A DNA stretch of 64,000 nt from assembly GCF_001905595.1 (NCBI RefSeq), contig NZ_LIXI01000003.1, forward strand, positions 647,626 to 711,625, given 5' to 3'. The translations under genes and the position numbers were made by a program. A model generated the notes under the pieces. That model was not told the origin of the DNA, searched no databases, and saw only the letters and a list, made by a program, of their open reading frames with translations. This DNA is from Streptomyces sp. CB00316. Its GTDB lineage: Bacteria; Actinomycetota; Actinomycetes; Streptomycetales; Streptomycetaceae. Shown here piece by piece: positions 53,282-61,685 of the stretch. Every line of letters starts with the position of its first letter. Position 1 is the stretch's first letter.

Positions 53282-53485
53282 TCAGTTGAACAGGTGACTT
53301 ATGCCGCCCTGGCCATCTGCTCCGTTCCAGATCACGGCCCCCAGCCAGAAGGGGAACCAGAAGATCCGCTCCGGCAGTACGGGGGCGGCGGCGAACCAGG
53401 CGAACGGCAGAACCGTGAAGAACAGGCAGCAGGAGAGACGCCTCCTGCCGTAGGCGCGCGACTGTCCTGTCGGGTGTGTGGACAT
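53282..53485 (-). CDS. Small membrane protein (67 aa), unknown
   Basis: 67 residues from the ATG at 53485: a basic start (RAYGRRRLSCCLFF), then two hydrophobic segments with many aromatic residues (FTVLPFAWFAAAPVLPERIFWFPFWLGAVIW). No family recognised. It lies upstream of the TetR-type regulator on the same strand, about 115 bases away. The ribosome binding site is weak, so confidence is moderate. Confidence 0.5.
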   Translation of the reverse strand: MSTHPTGQSRAYGRRRLSCCLFFTVLPFAWFAAAPVLPERIFWFPFWLGAVIWNGADGQGGISHLFN

Positions 53486-53640
53486 CTCGCGACGGTAGGC
53501 CGTACGCACAAGCCGAGCATGAGTAGCCGTACTCAGTTCGCCGTTGCGAGACTCCGCCTCGCGGCGCGCCGGGTCGTGGAGAGCTCGTACAGATTCCTCG
53601 CACGGGTCTAGGCCCGCACTCCCCTCTTGCTATACCTTGC

Positions 53641-53676
53641 GTCTAATAAGCTTGCTAGACGTCACGTCTAACAAGC
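53641..53676. promoter_or_regulatory. Large palindromic operator ahead of the diiron oxygenase gene
   Basis: Positions 53650-53676 form a 27-bp palindrome with 13-bp arms and one mismatch, whose core TAGACGTCACGTCTA (53656-53670) is perfect. A third half-site, GTCTAATAAGC (53641-53651), overlaps the left end and makes a second near-palindrome with it (53641-53660). Two overlapping dimer sites of this type are typical of TetR-family repressors. It lies 100 bases before the oxygenase gene in a conspicuously AT-rich island. Confidence 0.7.
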
Positions 53677-53775
53677 GGGGCGGCGCTCGGCGGCCATCGA
53701 TCTCATCGGGCGGGAACGCGATGAGGGGCAGGCCGGGCGGCGCCGGGCCGATCTCTCGAGTCAAGGAGCCGCACC

Positions 53776-54690
53776 ATGTCAAGCAGCACCGTTCGGCCGG
53801 AGGACCAGGACCGGCTCGCCGAGCAGGACGTCGCCCGACGACTGCTCGACTCGGCCGCCAAACTGTCGTACGACCCGGCCACCCAGGTGGACTGGGAGAC
53901 CCCGCTCGACCCGGACCACCACGGCGCCAGCCCCGAGTGGTCCACGCTCTACGGCACCGCGTACTGGAACGAGTTGACCGACGCCCAGCGCAAGGCGCTC
54001 ACCCGCCAGGAAGCGGCGTCCGTCGCCAGCACGGGCATCTGGTTCGAGATGATCCTCCAGCAGATGGTGCTCCGCGACATGTACGCCAAGGACCCGACCG
54101 ACCCCCGGTTCCAGTGGGCGCTCACCGAGGTCGCCGACGAGTGCCGCCACTCGATCATGTTCGCCCGGGGCGCCGCGAAGCTGGGCGCACCGGCCTACCG
54201 GCCGCGCCGCCCCGTGGTGGAGCTGGGGCGCGCCTTCAAGACCCTGGCCTTCGGCGAGGCGGCCTACGCGGCGATACTCGTGGCCGAGGAAGTCCTCGAC
54301 GTGATGCAGCGTGACTGGATGCGGGACGAGCGGGTCGCGCCCTTCGTCCGCACCATCAACAACATCCATGTCGTGGAGGAGTCGCGGCACATGAAGTTCG
54401 CCCGCGACGAGACCCGCAAACGGCTCCGGAACGCGGGCGCGGTACGCCGCCAGCTCAACGCGATCGTGGTGGCCATCGCCTCGTACTACATCGTCACCAG
54501 CATGGTGAACCGCGACGTCTACGCCAACGCCGGTCTGGACCCCCAGCGGGCCCGCGCCGAGGCGAAGGCCAACGAGCACCACAAGTCGCTGATGCGCTCC
54601 AGCTGTTCGGGGCTGATGGAGTTCCTGAACTCGGCCCGGCTGCTGACCAGGCCGGCGCTGTTCTTCTACCAGCGCGCCTCGCTGATCTGA
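53776..54690 (+). CDS. AurF-type diiron oxygenase
   Basis: 304 residues of the AurF (p-aminobenzoate N-oxygenase) family. Diiron ligands are visible with the right spacing: Glu122-x2-His125 in ADECRHSIMFA, a central Glu in VAEEVLDVM, and His-x3-Glu-x2-His in NNIHVVEESRHMKFA, plus an N-terminal Glu near 79-91. These enzymes activate O2 for N- or C-oxidation. The next gene, 106 bases on, encodes a ferredoxin-reductase fusion that could supply electrons. From memory the same pair occurs in mycobacteria as Rv0885-fprB. AAGGAG precedes the ATG by about 10 bases. Confidence 0.83.
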   Translation: MSSSTVRPEDQDRLAEQDVARRLLDSAAKLSYDPATQVDWETPLDPDHHGASPEWSTLYGTAYWNELTDAQRKALTRQEAASVASTGIWFEMILQQMVLRDMYAKDPTDPRFQWALTEVADECRHSIMFARGAAKLGAPAYRPRRPVVELGRAFKTLAFGEAAYAAILVAEEVLDVMQRDWMRDERVAPFVRTINNIHVVEESRHMKFARDETRKRLRNAGAVRRQLNAIVVAIASYYIVTSMVNRDVYANAGLDPQRARAEAKANEHHKSLMRSSCSGLMEFLNSARLLTRPALFFYQRASLI

Positions 54691-54796
54691 TCCGGGCCCG
54701 GCGCCCCGGGCCGACGCCGGGAGCGGACGGCCCGCGCCGGAGACCGCAGCCGATGATCCACGCCGTCGATCCCCGACCACGACCCGAGACGACGAG

Positions 54797-56449
54797 ATGA
54801 CCTACGCCATCACCCAGACCTGCTGCTCCGACGCCACCTGCGTCGCCGTCTGCCCCGTCAACTGCATCCATCCGACCCCCGAGGAGCGGGAGTTCGGCAG
54901 CACGGAGATGCTCTACGTCGACCCGGAGACCTGCATCGACTGCGGGGCCTGCGCCGACGCCTGCCCGGTCGACGCGATCTTCCCGGTGGACAGCCTCTTC
55001 GGAGCGCAGAGGGAGTACGCCGCCATCAACGCGGCCTACTTCACCGACCGGGAGCCCGAACCCGCCCCCGCCGGACCGAACTTCCACGTCTGGGGCGAGC
55101 CCACCTTCGAGCGCAGCCTGCCCGCCGACTTCGCCCCGATCCGGGTGGCGGTCGTCGGCACCGGACCGGCCGGCATGTACGCCGCCGAGGACCTGCTGCT
55201 CCACACCGACGCCGAGGTGACCCTGGTCGACCGGCTGCCCGTGGCGGGCGGCCTCGTCCGCTACGGCGTGGCGCCCGACCACCCGGCGACGAAGAAGGTC
55301 GGCGAGACCTTCGCCCGGTTCCACTCCCACCCCCGGGTCCGGATGCACCTGGGCGTCGAGGTCGGCAAGGACATCACGGCCCAGGAGCTCGCCGCCCACC
55401 ATGACGCGGTGATCTACGCGGTCGGCGCCTCCACCGACCGCCGGCTCGGCATCCCGGGGGAGGACCTGCCCGGCAGCGCCTCGGCCACCTCGTTCGTGTC
55501 CTGGTACAACGCCCACCCGGAGGCGGCCCCCGAGTCGGTGAGCCTGACCGCGCAACGCGTGGTCGTCGTCGGCAACGGCAACGTCGCCCTCGACGTGGCG
55601 CGCATCCTCGTCGCGGATCCGGACGCGCTGGCCTCCACCGACATCGCCGACCACGCGCTCGCGGCGCTGCGGGGATCGAAGGTCCGTGAGGTGGTCCTGC
55701 TGGGGCGGCGCGGCCCCGAGGACGCGGCCTGCACCGCCTCCGAGCTGCTCGCCCTGAAGCACCTGCCGGGTGTCGGCCTCGTCGTCGACGACCACGACCC
55801 CAGGACCGGGGCCGCGATCGAGGGGGTGGCGCCGGGCGGGAAGGCGGCGCTGCTGCGGGACGTGGAGCGCCGGGAGGTGGACTGGTCGCGGCCGCCGGAG
55901 CCCGGCCGGCGCATCGTCTTCCGCTTCCACTCCGCCCCGACGGAGGCGCTGGGCGAGGACCGCGTCACGGCCGTGCGCGTGACGTCGGGGGCGGGTGAGC
56001 GGGACATCCCGGCGGGCCTGCTGCTGCGGGCGGTCGGCTACCGGGGTGTGGCCGTTCCGGGTCTCCCCTTCGACGAGGCGTCCGGGACCGTACCGCACGA
56101 GGGGGGCCGGGTGAGCGGCATGGCCGGGACGTACGTCGTCGGCTGGATCAAGCGCGGCCCTTCGGGCGGCATCGGCGCCAACCGCACCTGCGCGGCCGAG
56201 ACCGTCGGAACGTTGCTGGCCGACGCCGTGGCGGGCGCCCTGCCCTCCCCGGACCGCCCGTCCACGGCGTTCCGCCGCCTCGTCCGCAGCCGTGGCCGGG
56301 ACGTCGTCGACGCCCGGGGGCTGGCCGCCATCGACCGGGCGGAGACGGCCCGCGGCCGCGAGCACGGCCGCCCGCGCGTCAAGCTCGGCACGGTTCCCGC
56401 CCTGGTCGCGGCGGCGAAGGGCCCCCGCCGCTGGAAGACGACGACCTGA
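54797..56449 (+). CDS. fprB: Ferredoxin domain fused to ferredoxin--NADP+ reductase (FprB-like)
   Basis: 550 residues. Residues 1-80 are a 7Fe-type ferredoxin (CCSDATCVAVCPVNCIHP and CIDCGACADACPVDA). Residues about 110-545 are an adrenodoxin-reductase-type flavoprotein with FAD-binding VAVVGTGPAGMYAAEDLL, GGLVRYGVAPDHPATKK, NADPH-binding VVVVGNGNVALDVARIL and GTYVVGWIKRGPSGGIGANRTCAAETV. It should carry electrons from NADPH through FAD to its own iron-sulphur clusters and on to the adjacent AurF-type oxygenase. Paralogous to the gene at 17651, which lacks the ferredoxin part. Confidence 0.9.
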   Translation: MTYAITQTCCSDATCVAVCPVNCIHPTPEEREFGSTEMLYVDPETCIDCGACADACPVDAIFPVDSLFGAQREYAAINAAYFTDREPEPAPAGPNFHVWGEPTFERSLPADFAPIRVAVVGTGPAGMYAAEDLLLHTDAEVTLVDRLPVAGGLVRYGVAPDHPATKKVGETFARFHSHPRVRMHLGVEVGKDITAQELAAHHDAVIYAVGASTDRRLGIPGEDLPGSASATSFVSWYNAHPEAAPESVSLTAQRVVVVGNGNVALDVARILVADPDALASTDIADHALAALRGSKVREVVLLGRRGPEDAACTASELLALKHLPGVGLVVDDHDPRTGAAIEGVAPGGKAALLRDVERREVDWSRPPEPGRRIVFRFHSAPTEALGEDRVTAVRVTSGAGERDIPAGLLLRAVGYRGVAVPGLPFDEASGTVPHEGGRVSGMAGTYVVGWIKRGPSGGIGANRTCAAETVGTLLADAVAGALPSPDRPSTAFRRLVRSRGRDVVDARGLAAIDRAETARGREHGRPRVKLGTVPALVAAAKGPRRWKTTT

Positions 56450-56464
56450 GCCGGTTCCGCCCAA

Positions 56465-56504
56465 GCCCAGGCCCCACCGGTCGGTGAACCGGTGGGGCCT
56501 GGGC
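56465..56504 (+). terminator. 16-bp hairpin terminator after the reductase
   Basis: Perfect 16-bp arms (56465-56480 and 56489-56504) with an 8-base loop, ending the oxygenase-reductase transcript. The remaining bases to 56645 show no convincing gene. Confidence 0.85.
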
Positions 56505-56645
56505 GATTCGTGCAGACAGGAGGGGAGCGCCTGCATGAACTCGGGTCAGGGGGTCTCGTACCCGCTGAGCGCCGGATTGCACCTGGAAGCGTGCGTGGGG
56601 TGCGGCACGCGGGTCGGCGCCTCGTGACGAGGTGCGCGGCGGCGG

Positions 56646-57089
56646 TCAGCGGGTTTCGGGACTTCCGCCGGACGCTGTCAGCTCGGCCAGCTTCTGGAAT
56701 TCCCCGAGATCGTAGTTGGCGAGCGCCGAATCGAGGTTGGTGAGCGCCCCGAGGTGTTCCACGAATCCCTGCGGGTCGTATTCGATCTGGAGCGCGACCC
56801 GGCTGGAACGGTCGTCGAGCCGGTGGAATGTCACCGCCCCGGCGTGATGGACGCCTTCGGTCGTCTTCCAGGCGATGCGGTTCTCGGGCACCACCTCGGT
56901 CAGCTCCGCGACGAACCCCTTGTCCGCCCCGGGCAGCGACAGCTGCCAGGCGAAACGCCGCTCGTCCAGCGGGTCGACCCGCTGCACATGGCTCAGGAAC
57001 CTCGGCCACTGGGTGACATCGCTCCACAGCGCCCAGGTGACGGAGACCGGCGCCTGGATGTCGACGGTCTCGACGATGGAGGAGGACAT
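56646..57089 (-). CDS. SRPBCC-family (polyketide-cyclase-like) protein
   Basis: 147 residues with the START/SRPBCC pattern: VETVDIQAPVSVTWALWSDVTQWPRFLSHVQRVDPLDERRFAW, ITEV-like strand and a long C-terminal helix (DLGEFQKLAEL). Members bind hydrophobic ligands in a cavity; small Streptomyces ones of this kind have no assigned role. The ATG at 57089 fits the fold's first strand. Divergent from the 51-residue membrane protein gene, 147 bases away. Confidence 0.8.
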   Translation of the reverse strand: MSSSIVETVDIQAPVSVTWALWSDVTQWPRFLSHVQRVDPLDERRFAWQLSLPGADKGFVAELTEVVPENRIAWKTTEGVHHAGAVTFHRLDDRSSRVALQIEYDPQGFVEHLGALTNLDSALANYDLGEFQKLAELTASGGSPETR

Positions 57090-57236
57090 GCACGACCACC
57101 TTGCTTTCCCTCGGGTACGGCTTGGGCTCTCTGGTACCCGCATCCTGTGGGCCCACGCGAAGCCGTCCGACGTGAACCGACAGAAAACCTTTATGAGGCG
57201 CATACTCGAAGTAGTCGGCATTGTTTGGAGGGCTCC

Positions 57237-57392
57237 ATGATTGTCCTCGGTGTCATTCTTCTGGTGATCGGCCTGATCGCCGGCATTTCCATCCTCTGGA
57301 CCATCGGCGTCATTCTCGTGGCCATCGGTCTGGTGCTCTGGGTCCTGGGCGCGACGGGCCGCGCGGTGGGCGGAAGGCGCCACTACTGGTAG
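57237..57392 (+). CDS. DUF6131-like small membrane protein (51 aa)
   Basis: 51 residues: two back-to-back membrane helices (MIVLGVILLVIGLIAGISIL and WTIGVILVAIGLVLWVLG) and a short basic tail (GRAVGGRRHYW). The pattern agrees with DUF6131 as I recall it, a family common in actinobacteria and often stress-induced. TTGGAGG lies just before the ATG at 57237. The AT-rich bases 57179-57230 should hold its promoter; no sigma-specific motif could be assigned with confidence. Confidence 0.75.
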   Translation: MIVLGVILLVIGLIAGISILWTIGVILVAIGLVLWVLGATGRAVGGRRHYW

Positions 57393-57547
57393 CCCGCCGG
57401 GCGAGGAGCCCGCACACCCCCCCATGATCGTCGCCGCCGCTCTTGTACGGGAGCGGCGGCGACGGACGTTGTCAGTGCCTTCTCCTACGGTGTGAGCAGT
57501 GAGACCCGCCGGAACGGCCGCGGGTCCACCCTGGGGAGGGGTCTGCC

Positions 57548-59008
57548 ATGTCTGCCGCGTCCACCACCGTGCCGACGACGACGTATCTGGAGCTGTCGCA
57601 GGAAGGCGCCGGCGCGCACAAGTTCTACGAGGTGACCGTCGACGGCCTCGTGGTGACGGTGCGCTACGGGCGGATCGGTGCCGCCGGACAGGTCCAGACA
57701 TCGACGTTCCCCACGGTCGCCAAGGCGCAGGCCGCGGCCGCGAGGAAGGTGGGGGAGAAGGTCCGCAAGGGCTACGCCCCGGCCGTCCCCGGGCAACGCG
57801 CGCCACGGGCCGTGACCCGCCGCCAGGTGACATCGGTCCCCTCCACCGCGCGCGCCGTGGCCCCCGTGCTGTGGCGCTTCCGCACCGGCTCCTCCGCGTT
57901 CGGCATCCACGTCGACGACGAGCGGTGCTGGGTCGGCAACCAGGCTGGCGATGTCTACACCCTGGACCACGAGGGCGGCGTCCTCGCCCGCTTCAGCCTC
58001 CCCGACGGCGTGAAGTGCCTGGTCGCCGACGACTTCTGGATCTACGCGGGCTGTGACGACGGCCGGGTCTACGACCTCTCCTCCAAGCTGCCCTTCGCGG
58101 CGTACGACATCGCGGCGGACGTCGACATCTTCTGGCTGGACATCCACGAGGGCCTGCTGAACGTCTCGGACCGCGCCGGCCGGCTGACCGTCATCGACCA
58201 CGAGGACGAGCACCAGTGGGCGCGCCGCAGCCAGGGCGAGCACGCCTGGATGGTCCGCGCCGACGACCGGGCGGTCTACCACGGCCACCACCGCGGCGTC
58301 ACCGCCTACGCCCCGGACGGCGGCGGAGAGTTGTGGCACACGCCCACCCGCGGCGGCGTCCTGTTCGGCTGGCAGGAGGACGACGCGGTGTACGCGGGGA
58401 CGGCGCACCGGGTGGTCCAGCGGCTGGCGAAGGCGACCGGCGCGATCGAGGCCACGTACGCCTGCGACAGCGCGGTCTACTCGTGCGCCACCTCGCCCGG
58501 CGGGCGGTTCGTCTTCGCGGGTGATGCCTCGTCCTCCGTGTACTGCTTCGACCAGGCCGGTACGCGCCTGTGGAAGCTTGGTACGGGCGGCGGGTCGGCG
58601 CTGTCCATGCAGTACCGCGAGGGGCGGCTCTACCTGGTGACGACCGATGGTGCGCTGGTCTGCGTGGACGCGGGCGAGGCGGCCATCTCCGAGGCCCAGC
58701 AGGGCACGGTGCCCGCGCCCCGGGACGTGAAGCTGGCCGCGGCGCTGCCGACCTACGAGCCCGCCACGGCCGCGGCCGCGGTCACCACCGTGACCCAGGC
58801 CCCCGCCGGGTCTGTCGTCGTGGAGTGTGTCCAGGACACCGGCGGCCGCATCCGGGTGCACGTGGTCTCCGGCGGCTACGACACCTCCTGGAACGTCCAG
58901 TTCCCCCGCGCGATACGGCAGCCCGGCGCGCGGTACGTCGTGGACGCCCTGCACGCGGCGGCCGGCGGCTTCTACCGGGTGCGGGGTGACATCCGCCGAC
59001 TGCAGTGA
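57548..59008 (+). CDS. WGR-domain protein with PQQ-like beta-propeller
   Basis: 486 residues. Residues 10-80 are a WGR-type domain (TYLELSQEGAGAHKFYEVTVDGLVVTVRYGRIGAAGQVQTSTFPT), the fold that in PARPs senses DNA ends. Residues about 105-385 contain repeated strands ending in GDV/GRL/G-A-hydrophobic elements (WVGNQAGDVYTLDHEGGVLARF, IYAGCDDGRVYDLSSKL, VFAGDASSSVYCFDQAGTRLWKLG), a seven-blade-like propeller. The C-terminal ~90 residues are a separate beta-rich region. There is no catalytic motif, so a binding role is likely. GGGGAGGGG precedes the ATG. Confidence 0.82.
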   Translation: MSAASTTVPTTTYLELSQEGAGAHKFYEVTVDGLVVTVRYGRIGAAGQVQTSTFPTVAKAQAAAARKVGEKVRKGYAPAVPGQRAPRAVTRRQVTSVPSTARAVAPVLWRFRTGSSAFGIHVDDERCWVGNQAGDVYTLDHEGGVLARFSLPDGVKCLVADDFWIYAGCDDGRVYDLSSKLPFAAYDIAADVDIFWLDIHEGLLNVSDRAGRLTVIDHEDEHQWARRSQGEHAWMVRADDRAVYHGHHRGVTAYAPDGGGELWHTPTRGGVLFGWQEDDAVYAGTAHRVVQRLAKATGAIEATYACDSAVYSCATSPGGRFVFAGDASSSVYCFDQAGTRLWKLGTGGGSALSMQYREGRLYLVTTDGALVCVDAGEAAISEAQQGTVPAPRDVKLAAALPTYEPATAAAAVTTVTQAPAGSVVVECVQDTGGRIRVHVVSGGYDTSWNVQFPRAIRQPGARYVVDALHAAAGGFYRVRGDIRRLQ

Positions 59009-59014
59009 GCGATG

Positions 59015-59051
59015 CCTGACGGTGGGCCGGCAGGCCCGGTCCACCGTCAGG
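59015..59051 (+). terminator. Hairpin terminator after the WGR gene
   Basis: Perfect 11-bp arms (59015-59025 and 59041-59051) with a GC-rich loop, just after the stop codon. Confidence 0.7.
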
Positions 59052-59090
59052 GGAGGGTGCATCCTCGTGGACAGCGCCTCGATCGCCCGA

Positions 59091-59104
59091 TGGGAGCGCT
59101 TCCA
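59091..59104. promoter_or_regulatory. CebR box, distal copy (one mismatch)
   Basis: TGGGAGCGCTTCCA differs at one base from the 14-bp CebR operator palindrome TGGGAGCGCTCCCA. It lies 212 bases before the cellulase start and 86 bases from the perfect box. Confidence 0.65.
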
Positions 59105-59176
59105 TGCCTCCGAAGCGCCTTCAGTACGAGGTGATTGAGTCGGACTGCTTGACATGTACCGGCAGTCACGTCACCT

Positions 59177-59190
59177 TGGGAGCGCTCCCA
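59177..59190. promoter_or_regulatory. CebR box (perfect), ahead of the GH6 cellulase gene
   Basis: TGGGAGCGCTCCCA is identical to the CebR (LacI-family cellulose-utilisation repressor) operator of Streptomyces. Cellobiose or cellotriose releases CebR and induces cellulases. A TTGACA lies just upstream (59149-59154), so the box would overlap the -10 region. Confidence 0.88.
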
Positions 59191-59302
59191 CAGTTCGTTC
59201 CCGCACCACCTCGCATGCCTTACCTCCTGAGCACCATGTACGCCCTGAGCCCGTCCGCCACGTCAGGCCGTGGCGGACGTACGAGAGGAGCACGGAGCCG
59301 CA

Positions 59303-61423
59303 ATGAGAAGCAGAGGCACCACCCCGCCCGCACCGCGCAGACGAGCTGTCGCCGCACTGGCCGCCCTGGTCATGGGCGCGTCCCTCGCGATCGCGTTACC
59401 CGGCCAGGCATCGGCCGCCGCCCGCGTCGACAACCCCTACGTCGGCGCCACCGCCTATGTGAACCCCGACTGGTCCGCCAGGGCCGCCGCCGAACCGGGC
59501 GGCGGCGTCATCGCGGACGAGCCGTCCTTCGTCTGGATGGACCGCATCGCCGCGATCGGCGGTACCCCCGGCGCGCGAGGCCTGCGCGCACACCTCGACA
59601 CGGCCGTGAGCCAGGGCGCCGACCTCTTCCAGGTCGTCATCTACAACCTCCCCGGCCGGGACTGCGCCGCCCTCGCCTCCAACGGAGAGCTCGGCCCCAC
59701 CGAACTCGGCCGCTACAAGAGCGACTACATCGACCCGATCGCCGCCATCCTCGGTGACCCCGCCTACGCGAGCCTGCGCATCGTCACCCTCATCGAACCC
59801 GACTCGCTGCCCAACCTTGTCACCAACGCGGGCGGCACCGCCGGGTCGACGCCCGAGTGCGCCACGATGAAGGCGAACGGGAACTACGAGAAGGGCATCG
59901 GGTACGCCCTCCACACGCTCGGCGCCCTCCCCAACGTCTACAACTACGTCGACGCGGCCCACCACGGCTGGCTCGGCTGGGACTCCAACTTCGTGCCCGC
60001 GGCCGAGCAGTTCAAGAAGGCCGCCACGGTCGAAGGCGCCTCCGTCGCCGACGTGCACGGCTTCATCGTGAACACGGCCAACTACTCGGCCCTCAAGGAA
60101 CCCCACTTCAAGGTGACGGACTCCGTGAACGGGACCACGGTGCGCCAGTCCTCCTGGGTCGACTGGAACTACTACGTGGACGAGCTCTCGTTCGCCCAGG
60201 CCCTGCGCACCGAGCTGGTCCGCCAGGGCTTCGCCTCCGACATCGGCATGCTGATCGACACCGCCCGCAACGGCTGGGGCGGCCCTTCCCGGCCCACCGG
60301 CCCCGGGCCGCTGACCAGTGTCAACGCCTACGTCGACGGCAGCCGCACCGACCGCCGCATCCACGCGGGCAACTGGTGCAACCAGAGCGGTGCGGGCGTC
60401 GGCGAGCGCCCGACGACCGCCCCCGAGCCCGGGATCGACGCCTACGTCTGGGCCAAGCCGCCGGGTGAGTCCGACGGCAGCAGCAAGCCCGTCGACAACG
60501 ACGAGGGCAAGGGCTTCGACCGGATGTGCGACCCCACGTACACCGGCAACGGCCGCAACGGCTTCAACCTGACGGGCGCCCTGCCCGACGCCCCGGTCGC
60601 CGGGCACTGGTTCTCCAGCCAGTTCCAGGAGCTTCTCCGCAACGCCAACCCGCCGCTCGACGGCGGCAACGGCGGCGAGCAGGACACCCAGCCCCCGACC
60701 GCACCCACGGCGCTGCGGGCCACGGCCAAGTCCAGCAGCAGCGTCACCCTGGCCTGGACCGCGTCCACCGACAACAGGGCGGTCACCGGGTACGACATCC
60801 TCCGCGGTGGCGCGGTCGTGGGCTCCACCGCCTCGACCACCTTCACCGACACCGGCCTGAGCGCGTCGACGGCCTACAGCTACACGGTCCGGGCCAAGGA
60901 CGCGGCGGGCAACGTATCGGCCGCGTCGGCAGCCCTGCCGGTCACCACCGAGGCTGGCGGGGGCACCGGCACGGGCACCCTCAAGGTCCAGTACCGCAAC
61001 ACCGACTCCTCCCCGACCGACAACCAGATACGGATGTCCCTCCAGCTGGTCAACACCGGGACGACCGCCGTGGACCTGTCCACGGTGACCGCCCGCTACT
61101 GGTTCACCCCTGACGCCGGAGCGAGCACCTTCGCCACCTCCTGCGACTGGGCGGTACTCGGCTGCGGCAATGTGAAACACGGCGTACGTGCGGCAAGCGC
61201 ACCGGCCGTCGGCGCCAGCCACTACCTGGAAGTCGGCTTCGGCAGCGGAACCCTGGCGGCGGGCGCCGCGACCGGAGAGATCCAGTTGCGGATCAACAAG
61301 AGCGACTGGTCGTCCTTCCAGGAGGCCGACGACTACAGCCGCGCCACCAACACCGCCTTCGCCGACGCCCCGAAGATCGGCGTCTACATCGGCTCCACCC
61401 TCAGCTGGGGCACCGCTCCCTGA
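59303..61423 (+). CDS. Secreted GH6 cellulase/cellobiohydrolase with FN3 and C-terminal CBM
   Basis: 706 residues. Signal peptide 1-38 (RRRAVAALAALVMGASLAIALP, cleavage after ASAAA). GH6 catalytic domain about 42-450 with LIEPDSLPNLV, AAHHGWLGWDSN, DTARNGWGGPSRP and YVWAKPPGESDGSS, which supply the family's catalytic Asp and substrate loops. FN3 domain about 465-555 (PPTAPTALRATAKSSSSVTLAWTAS). C-terminal family-3-like cellulose-binding module about 565-706 (LKVQYRNTDSSPTDNQIRMSLQLVNTG). It should release cellobiose from crystalline cellulose outside the cell. Two CebR boxes control it. ATG at 59303 with AGGAGCACGGAGC upstream. Confidence 0.92.
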   Translation: MRSRGTTPPAPRRRAVAALAALVMGASLAIALPGQASAAARVDNPYVGATAYVNPDWSARAAAEPGGGVIADEPSFVWMDRIAAIGGTPGARGLRAHLDTAVSQGADLFQVVIYNLPGRDCAALASNGELGPTELGRYKSDYIDPIAAILGDPAYASLRIVTLIEPDSLPNLVTNAGGTAGSTPECATMKANGNYEKGIGYALHTLGALPNVYNYVDAAHHGWLGWDSNFVPAAEQFKKAATVEGASVADVHGFIVNTANYSALKEPHFKVTDSVNGTTVRQSSWVDWNYYVDELSFAQALRTELVRQGFASDIGMLIDTARNGWGGPSRPTGPGPLTSVNAYVDGSRTDRRIHAGNWCNQSGAGVGERPTTAPEPGIDAYVWAKPPGESDGSSKPVDNDEGKGFDRMCDPTYTGNGRNGFNLTGALPDAPVAGHWFSSQFQELLRNANPPLDGGNGGEQDTQPPTAPTALRATAKSSSSVTLAWTASTDNRAVTGYDILRGGAVVGSTASTTFTDTGLSASTAYSYTVRAKDAAGNVSAASAALPVTTEAGGGTGTGTLKVQYRNTDSSPTDNQIRMSLQLVNTGTTAVDLSTVTARYWFTPDAGASTFATSCDWAVLGCGNVKHGVRAASAPAVGASHYLEVGFGSGTLAAGAATGEIQLRINKSDWSSFQEADDYSRATNTAFADAPKIGVYIGSTLSWGTAP

Positions 61424-61440
61424 CCGGCCAACGCGATCAA

Positions 61441-61476
61441 CTGCCCCTCTCCCGCCGCACGGTGGGGGAGGGGCAG
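61441..61476 (+). terminator. Hairpin terminator after the cellulase
   Basis: 13-bp arms with one mismatch (61441-61453 and 61464-61476), immediately after the cellulase gene. Confidence 0.65.
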
Positions 61477-61685
61477 CCGCGTCTGTTCACGCGAGTGCAA
61501 AGCCGTGCGCCTGTCCCGAGCCGGCGAAGCGCGCCTACCGTGGACGGGTGACCCTCGCACATCGGCGGAGCGCCCCCAGACCGAGGCCGCCCCCCGCCTG
61601 GCTCCGTCCTCGACCCGCTCCCCATGCCCGCGCACCGCTGCGCCGTACGGCTGAGCGGGTCGCTCGCCGGGAATACTGTGGCCGG

